A DNA stretch of 64,000 nucleotides from Thalassomonas actiniarum (GTDB taxonomy: Bacteria > Pseudomonadota > Gammaproteobacteria > Enterobacterales > Alteromonadaceae). Under the pieces are notes generated by a model. That model did not search any database. It was given only the letters and a program-made list of their open reading frames with translations, and was not told the DNA's origin. Both the position numbers and the translations under genes were made by a program. The stretch covers positions 1,426,001 through 1,490,000 of the forward strand of contig NZ_CP059735.1 in assembly GCF_000948975.2 (NCBI RefSeq). The letters are read 5' to 3'. This document shows positions 8,616 through 16,573 of this stretch, piece after piece. Each line of letters starts with the position of its first letter. The stretch's first letter is position 1.

Positions 8616-9218
8616 TTGCTCAATAAGGTTAAGCCCATCACTAAGTCAGCTCGCAGTCAGGCATTTACTTTGACAGACAAAGTAGATAATCCGTTAGATT
8701 TAATCTCCCACCTGCCGTTTAGACTGGCGGTGGTCAGTAATTTATTGGCACTGGACAGGGATTGGAAAATCAGGAACCTAACCGAACTGGAGCCAAGAGA
8801 AATGCGGGTGCTGCTCAACATTGGCTCTTATATGCCAATTAAATCAGCTGATATCGCTTACCAGTCAAGATTAGATTCTTATACTGTCAGCCGGGCGGTT
8901 AAAAAGTTGCTGGCGTTAAACTTGATCGAATCCCGTCAGGATGAAAGCAAAAAGAATGTGAAAAACTTATACCTGAATGATGAAGGTAAGGCGCTATATC
9001 AAAAACTGACACAAGCCATGGATGAAAGGGCTAACGTGTTGGAAGGAGTATTGACGGATAGCGAAAAATCACTCTTTTTTAATATGCTTGAACGTGTTGA
9101 AAACAAAGCCGAAGCTATTTTAGCAACTCAGGCGGCAGAGTTAATTGACAATGGTTTAGAAGCACCTGCGGATCAGAAAGAACTTATTCGCTGGCATAAA
9201 AAAACCAACAGTCAATAG
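8616..9218 (+). CDS. MarR-family transcriptional regulator
   Basis: A protein of up to 200 residues with a winged helix-turn-helix at about residues 55-125: REMRVLLNIGSY, then SADIAYQSRLDSYTVSRAVK as recognition region and SRQDESKKNVKNLYL as the wing. The start is unsettled. TTG at 8616 gives the longest frame and has a poor Shine-Dalgarno; a second TTG about 55 bp downstream has AGG before it. No cysteine is available for thiol sensing, so any redox signal would act indirectly. Its likely target is the divergent CMD-like gene. Confidence 0.82.
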   Translation: MLNKVKPITKSARSQAFTLTDKVDNPLDLISHLPFRLAVVSNLLALDRDWKIRNLTELEPREMRVLLNIGSYMPIKSADIAYQSRLDSYTVSRAVKKLLALNLIESRQDESKKNVKNLYLNDEGKALYQKLTQAMDERANVLEGVLTDSEKSLFFNMLERVENKAEAILATQAAELIDNGLEAPADQKELIRWHKKTNSQ

Positions 9219-9507
9219 GCACTTATCTAATATGTGCACCTTCCCCGCTGGAGTATAAGGGGGTTACCTTCTAACTTAACCAGGCCCTTAACTACGCGGC
9301 GTCCGAAACGGTAAGCCTGGTATCAGGCTAACGGGCTGGCTCCAGCTTGTTGGCATCATAATATTGAATCTCTTCACTTGTATCAGAGCGGCAGATTATT
9401 CGCCGTGGGCTTAATCATACCCGGTATTTTTTTTAATTATTTGCTAAAAATGAACCTGTTTGCCTTTTGCTGCGTATTAACGCAATAAACCTGGAACAAT
9501 TGCCATT
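9219..9507. other. Intergenic region without a recognised gene
   Basis: 289 bp between MarR and the DUF2878 gene. It is GC-rich in its first part and contains a small hairpin (AGCCTG-GTAT-CAGGCT near 9327-9342). I could not identify a gene, an ECF promoter of the TGATCC type, or a known riboswitch here. Confidence 0.5.
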
Positions 9508-10020
9508 ATGCTGATTAATGCACTTATTTTTAACCTGATGTGGTTTGGCTGTATCTATTGGGGTAACAGCTTTGCTCTGCTGGTGCCTGTGTGGGCGGTT
9601 TTGCATTTGCATTTTAGCCGTAATAGCAAAAGAGAGGCCTGTTATGTGCTGTTGGTGACCTTGCTCGGTACTGTTACCGATAGTTTACTGATGCATGCCG
9701 GGGTATTTGAGTTTGTGCAAAGTGATTTTATTGTGCCGTTTTGGCTGATCATGATATGGCTGAGTTTTTCCTTAACCTTAAATGCCAGCCTGAAATTTTT
9801 GCAAGGTCGTACCGTCCTGCAATTTTTGGCCGGCGCTGTTTTCCCGCCGCTGAGTTATTTGGCGGGAAAAACCCTGGCAGCGGTCAGCTTTGGTTATTCC
9901 ACGCTGTTGACCTTAGTGTTGCTCAGCCTTATCTGGAGCCAGTTAATGGTGCTCTTTTTTCGTTTAAATATCTGGACAGGAGTGAACCAAGACCATGAAG
10001 ATCATATTAATTACGCTTAG
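9508..10020 (+). CDS. DUF2878 inner membrane protein
   Basis: A 170-residue very hydrophobic protein with about five membrane helices. The pattern NLMWFGCIYWGN near the N-terminus, GTVTDSLLMHAGVFEF (about residues 55-70) and LTLNASLKFL is characteristic of DUF2878. In other proteobacteria this family sits in the same cluster as cyclopropane-fatty-acid synthase, DUF1365 and DUF3833 genes, as it does here, so it probably works in the same membrane-lipid modification programme. The gene overlaps the next one by 26 bp, implying coupled translation. Confidence 0.85.
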   Translation: MLINALIFNLMWFGCIYWGNSFALLVPVWAVLHLHFSRNSKREACYVLLVTLLGTVTDSLLMHAGVFEFVQSDFIVPFWLIMIWLSFSLTLNASLKFLQGRTVLQFLAGAVFPPLSYLAGKTLAAVSFGYSTLLTLVLLSLIWSQLMVLFFRLNIWTGVNQDHEDHINYA

Positions 10021-10534
10021 TCTTTTTGCTTGTTCATTTTCGGTTGTGCCGGCGAGAATTTTGTCTCACGGCAATGGTCCCGAGCCTGTGGTTATAGATA
10101 AGAGCCAGTTGCAACTGGTGGGGCAGGCGCAACTTTCGGTATTGTTTTGGGATATTTATCAAAGCCGTTTATATACGTCATCAGGACGGTTTAGCCGGAA
10201 TGAACAACCGCTGCTATTTGAAATCAATTACCAAAGAGATATTTCTCGCAAGGAATTAGTCTCGGCAACCCTGGAGCAATGGCAGCACCTGGATATACCG
10301 GCAAGTGATTATCAGCAATATTTACCCTATCTCAAAGCCCTGTGGCCGGATATCAGCAATGGAGATACCTTAACTTTGTTTTCTGATGGCAGCGGCAGTG
10401 CTTTTTATTTTAATGGCCGCTATCTGGGCAAGATAAGAGATGAAAAGTTCGCCGGACTGTTTTTGGATATCTGGTTATCCCCGAGGACGAGCCGGCCCGG
10501 GATCAGAAAAGCGCTGTTGGGGATATCACCATGA
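9995..10534 (+). CDS. Chalcone isomerase-like periplasmic protein
   Basis: A 179-residue protein with a short signal peptide (cleavage near SVVPA-R, about residue 20) and a chalcone-isomerase-like fold signature: VGQAQLSVLFWDIYQSRLYT (about 42-61), later FYFNGRYLGKI. Such bacterial proteins lack the plant enzyme's role and are thought to bind fatty acids or lipids. Placed between DUF2878 and the DUF3833 lipoprotein with a 4-bp ATGA overlap downstream, it belongs to the lipid-modification cluster. Function beyond that is inference. Confidence 0.8.
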   Translation: MKIILITLSLFACSFSVVPARILSHGNGPEPVVIDKSQLQLVGQAQLSVLFWDIYQSRLYTSSGRFSRNEQPLLFEINYQRDISRKELVSATLEQWQHLDIPASDYQQYLPYLKALWPDISNGDTLTLFSDGSGSAFYFNGRYLGKIRDEKFAGLFLDIWLSPRTSRPGIRKALLGISP

Positions 10535-11088
10535 AGTCCCTATTACTGTTACTCAAGACAAAGTTTTTGCTGATTTTGCTTTTAGGGCTTTTGAGCTGCT
10601 CCAATGATATTAACCACTACCAGGACACTACACCTGTGCTGGATATTCAAAGCTATTTTACCGGGCCGGTGATCGCCTGGGGTATAGTGCAGGATTATAA
10701 CCTCAAGGTGACGCGGCGTTTTTGTGTTGAACTTGAAGGAAGCTGGCAGCAGGAGCAAGGCCTGCTAAAAGAAGTGTTTTATTTTAAAGATGGCGAAGTC
10801 TCCCGCAGAAATTGGCGTTTAACCCGTCAGGGGGGCGGTAAATATCTGGGGCAGGCAGAAGATGTCATAGGTATTGCCGGCGGGCAGCAACTGGGTTATG
10901 CCTTCAGGTGGCAATACCGCCTGGCAATTGATATAGATGGCGAGTCTTATCATTTTGATCTCGATGACTGGATGTACCGTATTGATGATCACCGGGTGTT
11001 TAACAAAACACAAATGAAAAAGTTCGGTATTACCCTGGCGGAAATCACGCTGTTTTTCGATAAAGAACAGCCTTTACGTCACTGTTGA
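10531..11088 (+). CDS. DUF3833 lipoprotein
   Basis: A 185-residue lipoprotein: hydrophobic leader followed by lipobox LLSC at about residue 23. The mature part is a beta-rich DUF3833 domain (YFTGPVIAWGIVQD, then RRFCVELEGSW and DWMYRIDDHRVFNKTQM). DUF3833 genes accompany CFA synthase, DUF1365 and DUF2878 in many gammaproteobacteria. The start overlaps the preceding stop (ATGA), so the three genes form one operon. The anchor would be in the inner or outer membrane; the residue after the cysteine is Ser, which does not suggest retention in the inner membrane. Confidence 0.84.
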   Translation: MKSLLLLLKTKFLLILLLGLLSCSNDINHYQDTTPVLDIQSYFTGPVIAWGIVQDYNLKVTRRFCVELEGSWQQEQGLLKEVFYFKDGEVSRRNWRLTRQGGGKYLGQAEDVIGIAGGQQLGYAFRWQYRLAIDIDGESYHFDLDDWMYRIDDHRVFNKTQMKKFGITLAEITLFFDKEQPLRHC

Positions 11089-11167
11089 TTTTGCCGTTTT
11101 TATCTCGCTATAGTTCAATCCCGGGTTTGGCCGGGGATTGATGGACATATGTTTGCAGGGGGCAGGC

Positions 11168-11743
11168 ATGAAGCTACCAATTTTTCCATTACCTGTGTTT
11201 ATGTTGCCCCAGGGCATGACCCGGTTAAAAATCTTTGAACCGCGCTATCTGAAAATGGTAAAAATCGGCTCAAAAGAAAATGGTTTTGCTATTTTACTCG
11301 ACCCCTGGCATGGCGACAGTATGCCGGTGGCCAGTTGGGTCGAGATCATCAACTTTGGCACCGGTGATGACGGCTTCTTGCTGCTTGATGTCAGATGCAA
11401 AGGGCTTGTTGCCATCAGCGCAGCCTACCGGGACCAGGACAACCTGATGTGGGCGAGTATCGCTCCTCTTGAGCATTGGCCCGAGCACCGGCATGACCAA
11501 CTGACCAGGGTCTTTAGCCAGTTACTGCAAGCCTTTTTCATGCAAAGTGAGGGGTTAACCGGCCTTTATAGCGGCAGTTTTATTGATCAACCGAATTGGG
11601 TGCTGGCCCGCTGGCTCGAGTTATTGCCAGTTGCCAACCAGCATAAAGTGCATTTTCTTAAGGCGTCATCCTATGACAGCGCTTTGCTGTTGCTTTCGAT
11701 GATCTTGTCGGAAAATAATCTCAGGCTAAGTGATCTAAAGTGA
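11168..11743 (+). CDS. LON substrate-binding-domain protein
   Basis: A 191-residue stand-alone LON N-terminal domain protein without ATPase or protease parts. LPIFPLPVFMLPQG at the N-terminus and LKIFEPRYLKMV are diagnostic. The start at 11168 follows a GGGGGCAGG ribosome binding site; the open frame could extend ten codons upstream, but those residues are not part of the fold. Such proteins are common next to the RpoE/ChrR stress cluster, as here, and may act as adaptor for proteolysis, but the biochemical role is unknown. Confidence 0.82.
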   Translation: MKLPIFPLPVFMLPQGMTRLKIFEPRYLKMVKIGSKENGFAILLDPWHGDSMPVASWVEIINFGTGDDGFLLLDVRCKGLVAISAAYRDQDNLMWASIAPLEHWPEHRHDQLTRVFSQLLQAFFMQSEGLTGLYSGSFIDQPNWVLARWLELLPVANQHKVHFLKASSYDSALLLLSMILSENNLRLSDLK

Positions 11744-11790
11744 TTTGCGCACCGTATTAGATTAACAAAGGGTTTAGCGGCTATTGAGTT

Positions 11791-12429
11791 ATGCAAGTTA
11801 CCGGCGCGGCGTTGCAAAAAGATCAGGAAGGTATTAAACCTATAGCTATGCCTGCCGACATTGATAATAAAACGCTAACCCGGTTCGTTATTGCCATAGC
11901 CTTAAAAAGGGACAAGCAAGCTTTCACCAGCTTGTTTAAATTTTTTGCCCCTAAGATAAAACGTGTCGCCGCCACCCGCTTTAATAATAACGAGCAAGTC
12001 AATGAAGTGCTTCAGGAAACCATGACCATTGTCTGGCGCAAAGCACATTTGTTCAATATCGATAAGGGGGCCGTGACCACCTGGGTATACACCATCATGC
12101 GTAATGTCAGTTTTGACATGCTCAGAAAAGTACAGGCCAGCAAAGAAGATAACCTCAGTGATGATATCTGGCCTTTGGCAGAGCGCAATATCGGAGAAGG
12201 GGAAGTTTTTGCCGACCACCTGGCGAGAAAAAATATTTTAACCTGTTTGGAGCAATTGCCGCAAAACCAGCAAATGGTGGTAAAAGGCTTCTATTTCCTG
12301 GAAATGTCGCAAGAGCAGCTTGCCCGGCAGTTGGACTTGCCGCTTGGCACCATTAAATCAAGGTTACGCTTGGCGCTGTCGAAATTAAAGCTGCAATTAG
12401 GAGACGATAATGATCAGGCATCATCCTAA
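11791..12429 (+). CDS. ECF sigma factor, RpoE/ChrR-associated (ECF11 type)
   Basis: A 212-residue sigma-70 family factor. Region 2 is seen at about residues 48-115 (LFKFFAPKIKRV, EVLQETMTIVWRKAHLFN, TWVYTIMRNVSFDMLRK), and region 4 at about 145-205 (EMSQEQLARQLDLPLGTIKS). It overlaps the downstream ChrR-type anti-sigma gene by 20 bp, the standard arrangement of group ECF11, whose Rhodobacter sphaeroides member RpoE answers singlet oxygen. A perfect ECF11-like promoter at 13177-13206 lies just after the pair. No such promoter was found immediately before this gene, so autoregulation is not evident. Confidence 0.92.
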   Translation: MQVTGAALQKDQEGIKPIAMPADIDNKTLTRFVIAIALKRDKQAFTSLFKFFAPKIKRVAATRFNNNEQVNEVLQETMTIVWRKAHLFNIDKGAVTTWVYTIMRNVSFDMLRKVQASKEDNLSDDIWPLAERNIGEGEVFADHLARKNILTCLEQLPQNQQMVVKGFYFLEMSQEQLARQLDLPLGTIKSRLRLALSKLKLQLGDDNDQASS

Positions 12430-13096
12430 AGAGACCTTACTTAAGGCTTTTGCCGGCGGCGAGCTGGCCGCATCCCTGTCTGCTGCAATTGCTATACATG
12501 TCGATATGTGCCCCCTTTGCCAGGAAAAAACGGCTGCTATCACCAGCGAGCAGGCGATGAAAAGCTTTGGCCAAGAGGGGTTATCGGCTGATATAAACAG
12601 CAGTGGCGCAGACAGCTGCCAGCCGGCGGGGATGGATTATGATGATATGATCCAGGCGATTGTTGCCGATGAGCAAATAGCGCCTGTTCCGCTACGCATA
12701 CCGAAAAAAATTACTCTCCACGGGCAGGACTTTACCCTGCCACAGGCGATAGCAAACCTGCAGCTGGGCAAGTTTCGCCATTTGGGCAAGCTCTCCCGTG
12801 CACGTTTGTTGCTCGGGGAAGGGCCGATACATACCAGTTTGCTGCACTTGCAGCCCGGGGGGGCGGTGCCTGAGCATACCCATAAAGGCTATGAATTAAC
12901 CCTGTTGCTGGCGGGAGAATTTCACGATGAACAGGGCAGTTATGTTCCCGGGGATTTTATGATGCTTGATGGACGCCATACCCATACCCCAGTGTCTGAG
13001 CAAGGTTGCTTATGTTATACCGTGGTCAGTGATGCCCTGCACTTCACCCAGGGAATAAACAAATTACTCAATCCTATTGCCGCCTTGATCTATTAG
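12410..13096 (+). CDS. ChrR-family zinc anti-sigma factor with cupin domain
   Basis: A 228-residue anti-sigma factor. The N-terminal zinc-binding anti-sigma domain shows His5, His30, Cys34 and Cys37 (HVDMCPLC), one residue offset from the His6/His31/Cys35/Cys38 set of R. sphaeroides ChrR. The C-terminal cupin (about 125-215) has the metal-site motif PEHTHKGYE and a later GRHTHTPV. In the studied system the anti-sigma domain binds sigma in the cytoplasm and the cupin domain is needed for release on singlet oxygen. The gene overlaps the sigma gene and is expected to hold it inactive. Confidence 0.93.
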   Translation: MIRHHPKETLLKAFAGGELAASLSAAIAIHVDMCPLCQEKTAAITSEQAMKSFGQEGLSADINSSGADSCQPAGMDYDDMIQAIVADEQIAPVPLRIPKKITLHGQDFTLPQAIANLQLGKFRHLGKLSRARLLLGEGPIHTSLLHLQPGGAVPEHTHKGYELTLLLAGEFHDEQGSYVPGDFMMLDGRHTHTPVSEQGCLCYTVVSDALHFTQGINKLLNPIAALIY

Positions 13097-13176
13097 GACT
13101 TTCGCGCCGCTAAACACAGTGAACAGCATCAGAGCTGTGTCTAGCGGGTAAATCTCAATTGCATATCCCGAACAGG

Positions 13177-13206
13177 TGATCCAAAACCTGCTTTCATTCG
13201 TAAGTA
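13177..13206 (+). promoter_or_regulatory. ECF11-type (RpoE/ChrR) promoter
   Basis: TGATCC (13177-13182), 16 bp, then CGTAAGTA (13199-13206). This fits the TGATCC...CGTA promoter type recognised by ECF11 sigma factors and stands about 100 bp before the five-gene operon that members of this regulon usually contain. Confidence 0.82.
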
Positions 13207-13302
13207 TTTACCGGACAAAAGGAAAATGTCAGCAAAATAAATAGTAAAAATATTAATTATCAACTATTTATTTGTTAGCGAAGTAAGATAAGGAAGCTCA
13301 TT

Positions 13303-13782
13303 GTGTTAAGCAGCTACAAAGCAGTGTCTGTGGAAATTATTGAAGAGGATAAGTTGATGCCGGTCTGGCTGGATAAGTTTATCACCATCTATCAGTCCCT
13401 GTGTGCGGATAACCTGGAAACCCTGGCTGAGCTGTACCATCAGGATATTATTTTCCAGGATCCGGTACATGCCATCAAGGGGATAGATGAGCTATCCGCC
13501 TACTTTGACCGCCTCTATCAAAATATTTTTTACTGCCGCTTTCGCATCACCCAAATTGTGCAAGACGGCAATCAGGCCGCCGTTTACTGGCAGATGGAAT
13601 TTGCCCACAAGCGTTTAAATCAAGGCAGACAAATTCAGGTTGAAGGCCACACCCTGCTGATGGGGAAAGAGGATAAGGTGATTTATCACCGGGATTACCT
13701 CGACCTCGGGCAAATGATTTACGAGCATATTCCGCTGTTGGGACGGCTTATTCTTTGGTTGAAGGCGCGGGCAGGGCAATGA
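13303..13782 (+). CDS. SnoaL/NTF2-like protein, first gene of the ChrR regulon operon
   Basis: A 159-residue cone-shaped alpha+beta barrel protein of the SnoaL/NTF2 superfamily: YHQDIIFQDPVHAIKG (about residues 45-60), VYWQMEFAHK, and LMGKEDKVIYHRDYLD near the end. GTG at 13303 has AAGGAAG before it; an ATG 54 bases later is an alternative. It is the first gene behind the ECF11 promoter. Family members bind small hydrophobic molecules or act as isomerases; the role in this operon is unknown. The stop overlaps the next ATG. Confidence 0.84.
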   Translation: MLSSYKAVSVEIIEEDKLMPVWLDKFITIYQSLCADNLETLAELYHQDIIFQDPVHAIKGIDELSAYFDRLYQNIFYCRFRITQIVQDGNQAAVYWQMEFAHKRLNQGRQIQVEGHTLLMGKEDKVIYHRDYLDLGQMIYEHIPLLGRLILWLKARAGQ

Positions 13783-14504
13783 AAACCGTACTGATTACCG
13801 GGGCGACTTCGGGGATAGGAGCAGCCTTGCTGGCCAAATACCACCAGCAAGGTTTTTATGTTATTGCCTGCGGCCGTAATCGCGAAAAACTTGCCGGTTA
13901 TCTTAAGCTTTATAAAAACATCCGGGTATTGGCCTTTGATGTTACCAGAGACACTGAAATACAGGATGCCGCCAAAGAGGTAGCGCAGTTGGACATCCTG
14001 ATCTTAAATGCCGGGGACTGTGCCTATATCGACCAGGTGAAAAGGTTTGATGGCGAGCGCTTTGCCAGTATTATCAACACTAACCTGATTTCCCAGGGGT
14101 TTTTATTGCAATACCTGTTGCCCAAGTTAAGTCGTGGTGGCCAGCTTGTTTTTATCAGCTCCAGCGCCACGCTGGTACCTTTTCCAAGAGCCGAAGCCTA
14201 TGGCGCTTCAAAAGCCGGGGTGGATTATCTCGCCAACAGTTTGCGTATCGACCTTGCCCCGGAAAATATCGCCGTTACCCTGGTGCATCCCGGTTTTATT
14301 AAAACACCGCTTACCGATAAAAATACCTTTGCCATGCCCTTTATGCAAAGCAGCGAACAGGCGGCGAGGCAGATATTTACTGCCGTGAGCAAGCGTAAAC
14401 AATATTTGCATTTTCCCTGGCGCTTAACCCTGATATTGAAATTACTGGCGCTGCTGCCGGATAGGCTCTGGCAAAAGCTCATCACAAGAAAGGGCGCGTC
14501 ATGA
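13779..14504 (+). CDS. Short-chain dehydrogenase/reductase
   Basis: A 241-residue SDR oxidoreductase. The cofactor motif TGATSGIG is at about residues 7-14, NAG at about 78-80, and the catalytic Ser/Tyr/Lys as SSSATL...YGASK (about 130-151). The start at 13779 overlaps the preceding stop (ATGA) and has CAGGG before it; the frame could extend eight codons upstream without homologous content. Its place between the SnoaL-like and FAD oxidoreductase genes is the standard order of the RpoE/ChrR regulon in other genera. Substrate unknown, probably lipid-related. Confidence 0.88.
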   Translation: MKTVLITGATSGIGAALLAKYHQQGFYVIACGRNREKLAGYLKLYKNIRVLAFDVTRDTEIQDAAKEVAQLDILILNAGDCAYIDQVKRFDGERFASIINTNLISQGFLLQYLLPKLSRGGQLVFISSSATLVPFPRAEAYGASKAGVDYLANSLRIDLAPENIAVTLVHPGFIKTPLTDKNTFAMPFMQSSEQAARQIFTAVSKRKQYLHFPWRLTLILKLLALLPDRLWQKLITRKGAS

Positions 14505-15769
14505 AAAATATTGCCATTATCGGCAGCGGTATTTCAGGCTTGACCTGTGCCTACCTGTTATCGAAAAAGCATCAGGTCAGCGTTTTTGAAAAAGCGGCAG
14601 TTATCGGCGGACACACGGCAACGGTGGATATTTCCCTGGCCGGCAGGGATTATGCCATAGATACGGGTTTTATTGTTTTTAACAACAAAACCTACCCTAA
14701 TTTTCTGGCATTACTGGATGAAATCGGGGTGGATAAACAGGAAACCGAGATGAGCTTTTCGGTGAAAAATCCCGAGTCCGGACTGGAGTATAACGGTCAC
14801 AATCTCGATACCCTGTTCGCACAACGACGTAACCTTGTCAGGCCGGTTTTCTGGCAGCTGATACGGGAAATTTTACGTTTTAATAAACTTTGCAAAGCGC
14901 ATTATCTGGCACAAAACTTTAACCAGAAGGATACCCTGGGACTGTTTTTAAAAGCCTATGGTTTTAGCCGCTTTTTTACCGAACATTATATTTTACCTAT
15001 GGGAGCGGCGATATGGTCAAGTTCGCTGGAAAAAATGGAAGAATTCCCGTTGCTGTTTTTTGTGCGTTTTTTTTACCACCATGGCTTGCTTAACATCAGC
15101 GACCGGCCGCAATGGTATGTCATCCCCAGAGGTTCACGCAGTTATCTAGCGCCTTTATGCCGGCCGTTTGCCGATAACATATATGTTAATGCCGAAATCA
15201 GCGGCATTACCCGGCAGCATGGGCGGGTACAATTAAATTTTGCCGACGGCTGCCGGCAGGAGTTTGATGACGTGGTGCTTGCCTGCCATTCTGATCAGGC
15301 CAGGGCCTTGTTAAGCGATGCCAGTGACGCAGAAAAAAGTGTGCTTGGCGCCATTGCTTATAACGCCAACCAGGTGGTATTGCACACGGATATTTCCCTG
15401 TTGCCTAAAAGGAAAAAAGCCTGGGCCAGCTGGAATTACCAATTAACCGGGGATGCCAGTCAACCGGCCTGTGTTACATATAATATGAATATCCTGCAGG
15501 GCATAACGAGTGAGCAAACTTTTTGCGTGACCTTAAATCAAAGCCAGCTGATTGATAAGTCTAAAATTTTAAAAGAATTTATTTACCACCATCCCGTTTT
15601 TACCTTGGCTGCCCTTAAGGCGCAGCAGCAAAGGTTGTCTATTTGCGGCAAGGGGCAAAGCCATTTTGCCGGTGCCTATTGGTGCAATGGCTTCCATGAA
15701 GATGGCGTAAGGAGTGCGCTGGATGTGGCCGCGCGCTTTGGCTGTTTTCTTAACGGGCAGCAAGCGTGA
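14501..15769 (+). CDS. FAD-dependent amine oxidase-like protein (UfaD-like)
   Basis: A 422-residue flavoprotein. The N-terminal dinucleotide-binding motif IAIIGSGISGLTCAYLLSKK occupies about residues 3-22, followed by VFEKAAVIGGHTATVD (FAD ribose site) and TGFIVFNNKTYPNF. The C-terminal ring-closing motif resembles AGAYWCNGFHEDGVRSAL. Homologues in this operon context include R. sphaeroides RSP1091 (UfaD), a desaturase acting on methylated phospholipid acyl chains en route to furan fatty acids. With a CFA-type methyltransferase three genes on, a similar chemistry is reasonable, but not shown. Starts inside the preceding stop (ATGA). Confidence 0.88.
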   Translation: MKNIAIIGSGISGLTCAYLLSKKHQVSVFEKAAVIGGHTATVDISLAGRDYAIDTGFIVFNNKTYPNFLALLDEIGVDKQETEMSFSVKNPESGLEYNGHNLDTLFAQRRNLVRPVFWQLIREILRFNKLCKAHYLAQNFNQKDTLGLFLKAYGFSRFFTEHYILPMGAAIWSSSLEKMEEFPLLFFVRFFYHHGLLNISDRPQWYVIPRGSRSYLAPLCRPFADNIYVNAEISGITRQHGRVQLNFADGCRQEFDDVVLACHSDQARALLSDASDAEKSVLGAIAYNANQVVLHTDISLLPKRKKAWASWNYQLTGDASQPACVTYNMNILQGITSEQTFCVTLNQSQLIDKSKILKEFIYHHPVFTLAALKAQQQRLSICGKGQSHFAGAYWCNGFHEDGVRSALDVAARFGCFLNGQQA

Positions 15770-16551
15770 TGGCAGACAATAACTTAAACAGTTGTATTTA
15801 TCGCGGGCAGGTCAGGCATCGCCGCTTTAAACCGGTTAAAAACCAGTTTAACTATGATCTCTACATGCTGGCCCTTGATGTCGATGAGCTTAACGGCCGG
15901 CTTAAACCACAGGGACCTTTTGGCTACTCCTGGTTTTATCCGATGTGCTTTTGTCAAAAAGATTATTTAAGGGGTGATCCCGGGGCGTTAAAAGCACGTA
16001 TTAAAAATAAAGTCAGGGAGTTAGGGGCAAGCCAGGCAATAGACAGAGTGACGATGCTGGTTCAGCTAAGGTGTTTCGGCATTTATTTTAGTCCGGCAAA
16101 TTTCTACTTTTGTTACGACCACAAAGGTAAATGCCAATATATGTTGGTAGAAGTAAGTAATACGCCCTGGAACCAGCGACATTATTATTTAGTGGCTATG
16201 GCGGCGCAGGATAGCAAGGTGACGAAAAAGAACTTTCATGTTTCACCTTTTATGGATTTGGCCATGACATATCACTGGCGAATCAGGCCGCCGGGGAAAA
16301 ACAGCTCCGGGCTGGCGATTCATATTGAGAATAAAGTCGAGCAAAGCAGGGAAGCGAGTAACGAAAAGTTATTTGATGTCAGTTTAGCCCTTAAAAAGCA
16401 GGCTTTGAGCTCGAACAGTTTATTCCGGTTATGGCTGAGTATGCCGGTCATGACCTTTAAGATCCTGGCCGGTATTTATTGGCAGGCACTTAAGTTATTT
16501 GTCAAACGGGTGCCGTTTATTTCATATCAGGCATCAAAGGAAGCATCATAA
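15769..16551 (+). CDS. DUF1365 protein
   Basis: A 260-residue protein of DUF1365. Typical features: YRGQVRHRRFKPVKNQFNY at the N-terminus (about residues 7-25), FYPMCFCQKDYL, RCFGIYFSPANFYFCYD (about 104-120), and VEVSNTPWNQRHYY. ATG at 15769 overlaps the TGA of the previous gene; GTG one codon upstream is possible. DUF1365 proteins nearly always neighbour the FAD protein and CFA synthase as here. Biochemical role unknown; participation in acyl-chain modification at the membrane is inference from context. Confidence 0.88.
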   Translation: MADNNLNSCIYRGQVRHRRFKPVKNQFNYDLYMLALDVDELNGRLKPQGPFGYSWFYPMCFCQKDYLRGDPGALKARIKNKVRELGASQAIDRVTMLVQLRCFGIYFSPANFYFCYDHKGKCQYMLVEVSNTPWNQRHYYLVAMAAQDSKVTKKNFHVSPFMDLAMTYHWRIRPPGKNSSGLAIHIENKVEQSREASNEKLFDVSLALKKQALSSNSLFRLWLSMPVMTFKILAGIYWQALKLFVKRVPFISYQASKEAS

Positions 16552-16573
16552 TGTTTTGGCGTAGGGGTTGATT

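Noticed and set aside
9240..9350. MerR-type operator or riboswitch in the MarR-DUF2878 gap
   Set aside because: CCTTCCCC..GGGG looked suggestive, but spacing and symmetry do not fit a MerR operator and no riboswitch pattern was recognised.
15975..16002. TGATCC-N16-CGTATT, an ECF11-like promoter inside the DUF1365 gene
   Set aside because: It lies within coding sequence with no gene start nearby that needs it, and its minus-10 is poorer than that of the site at 13177.
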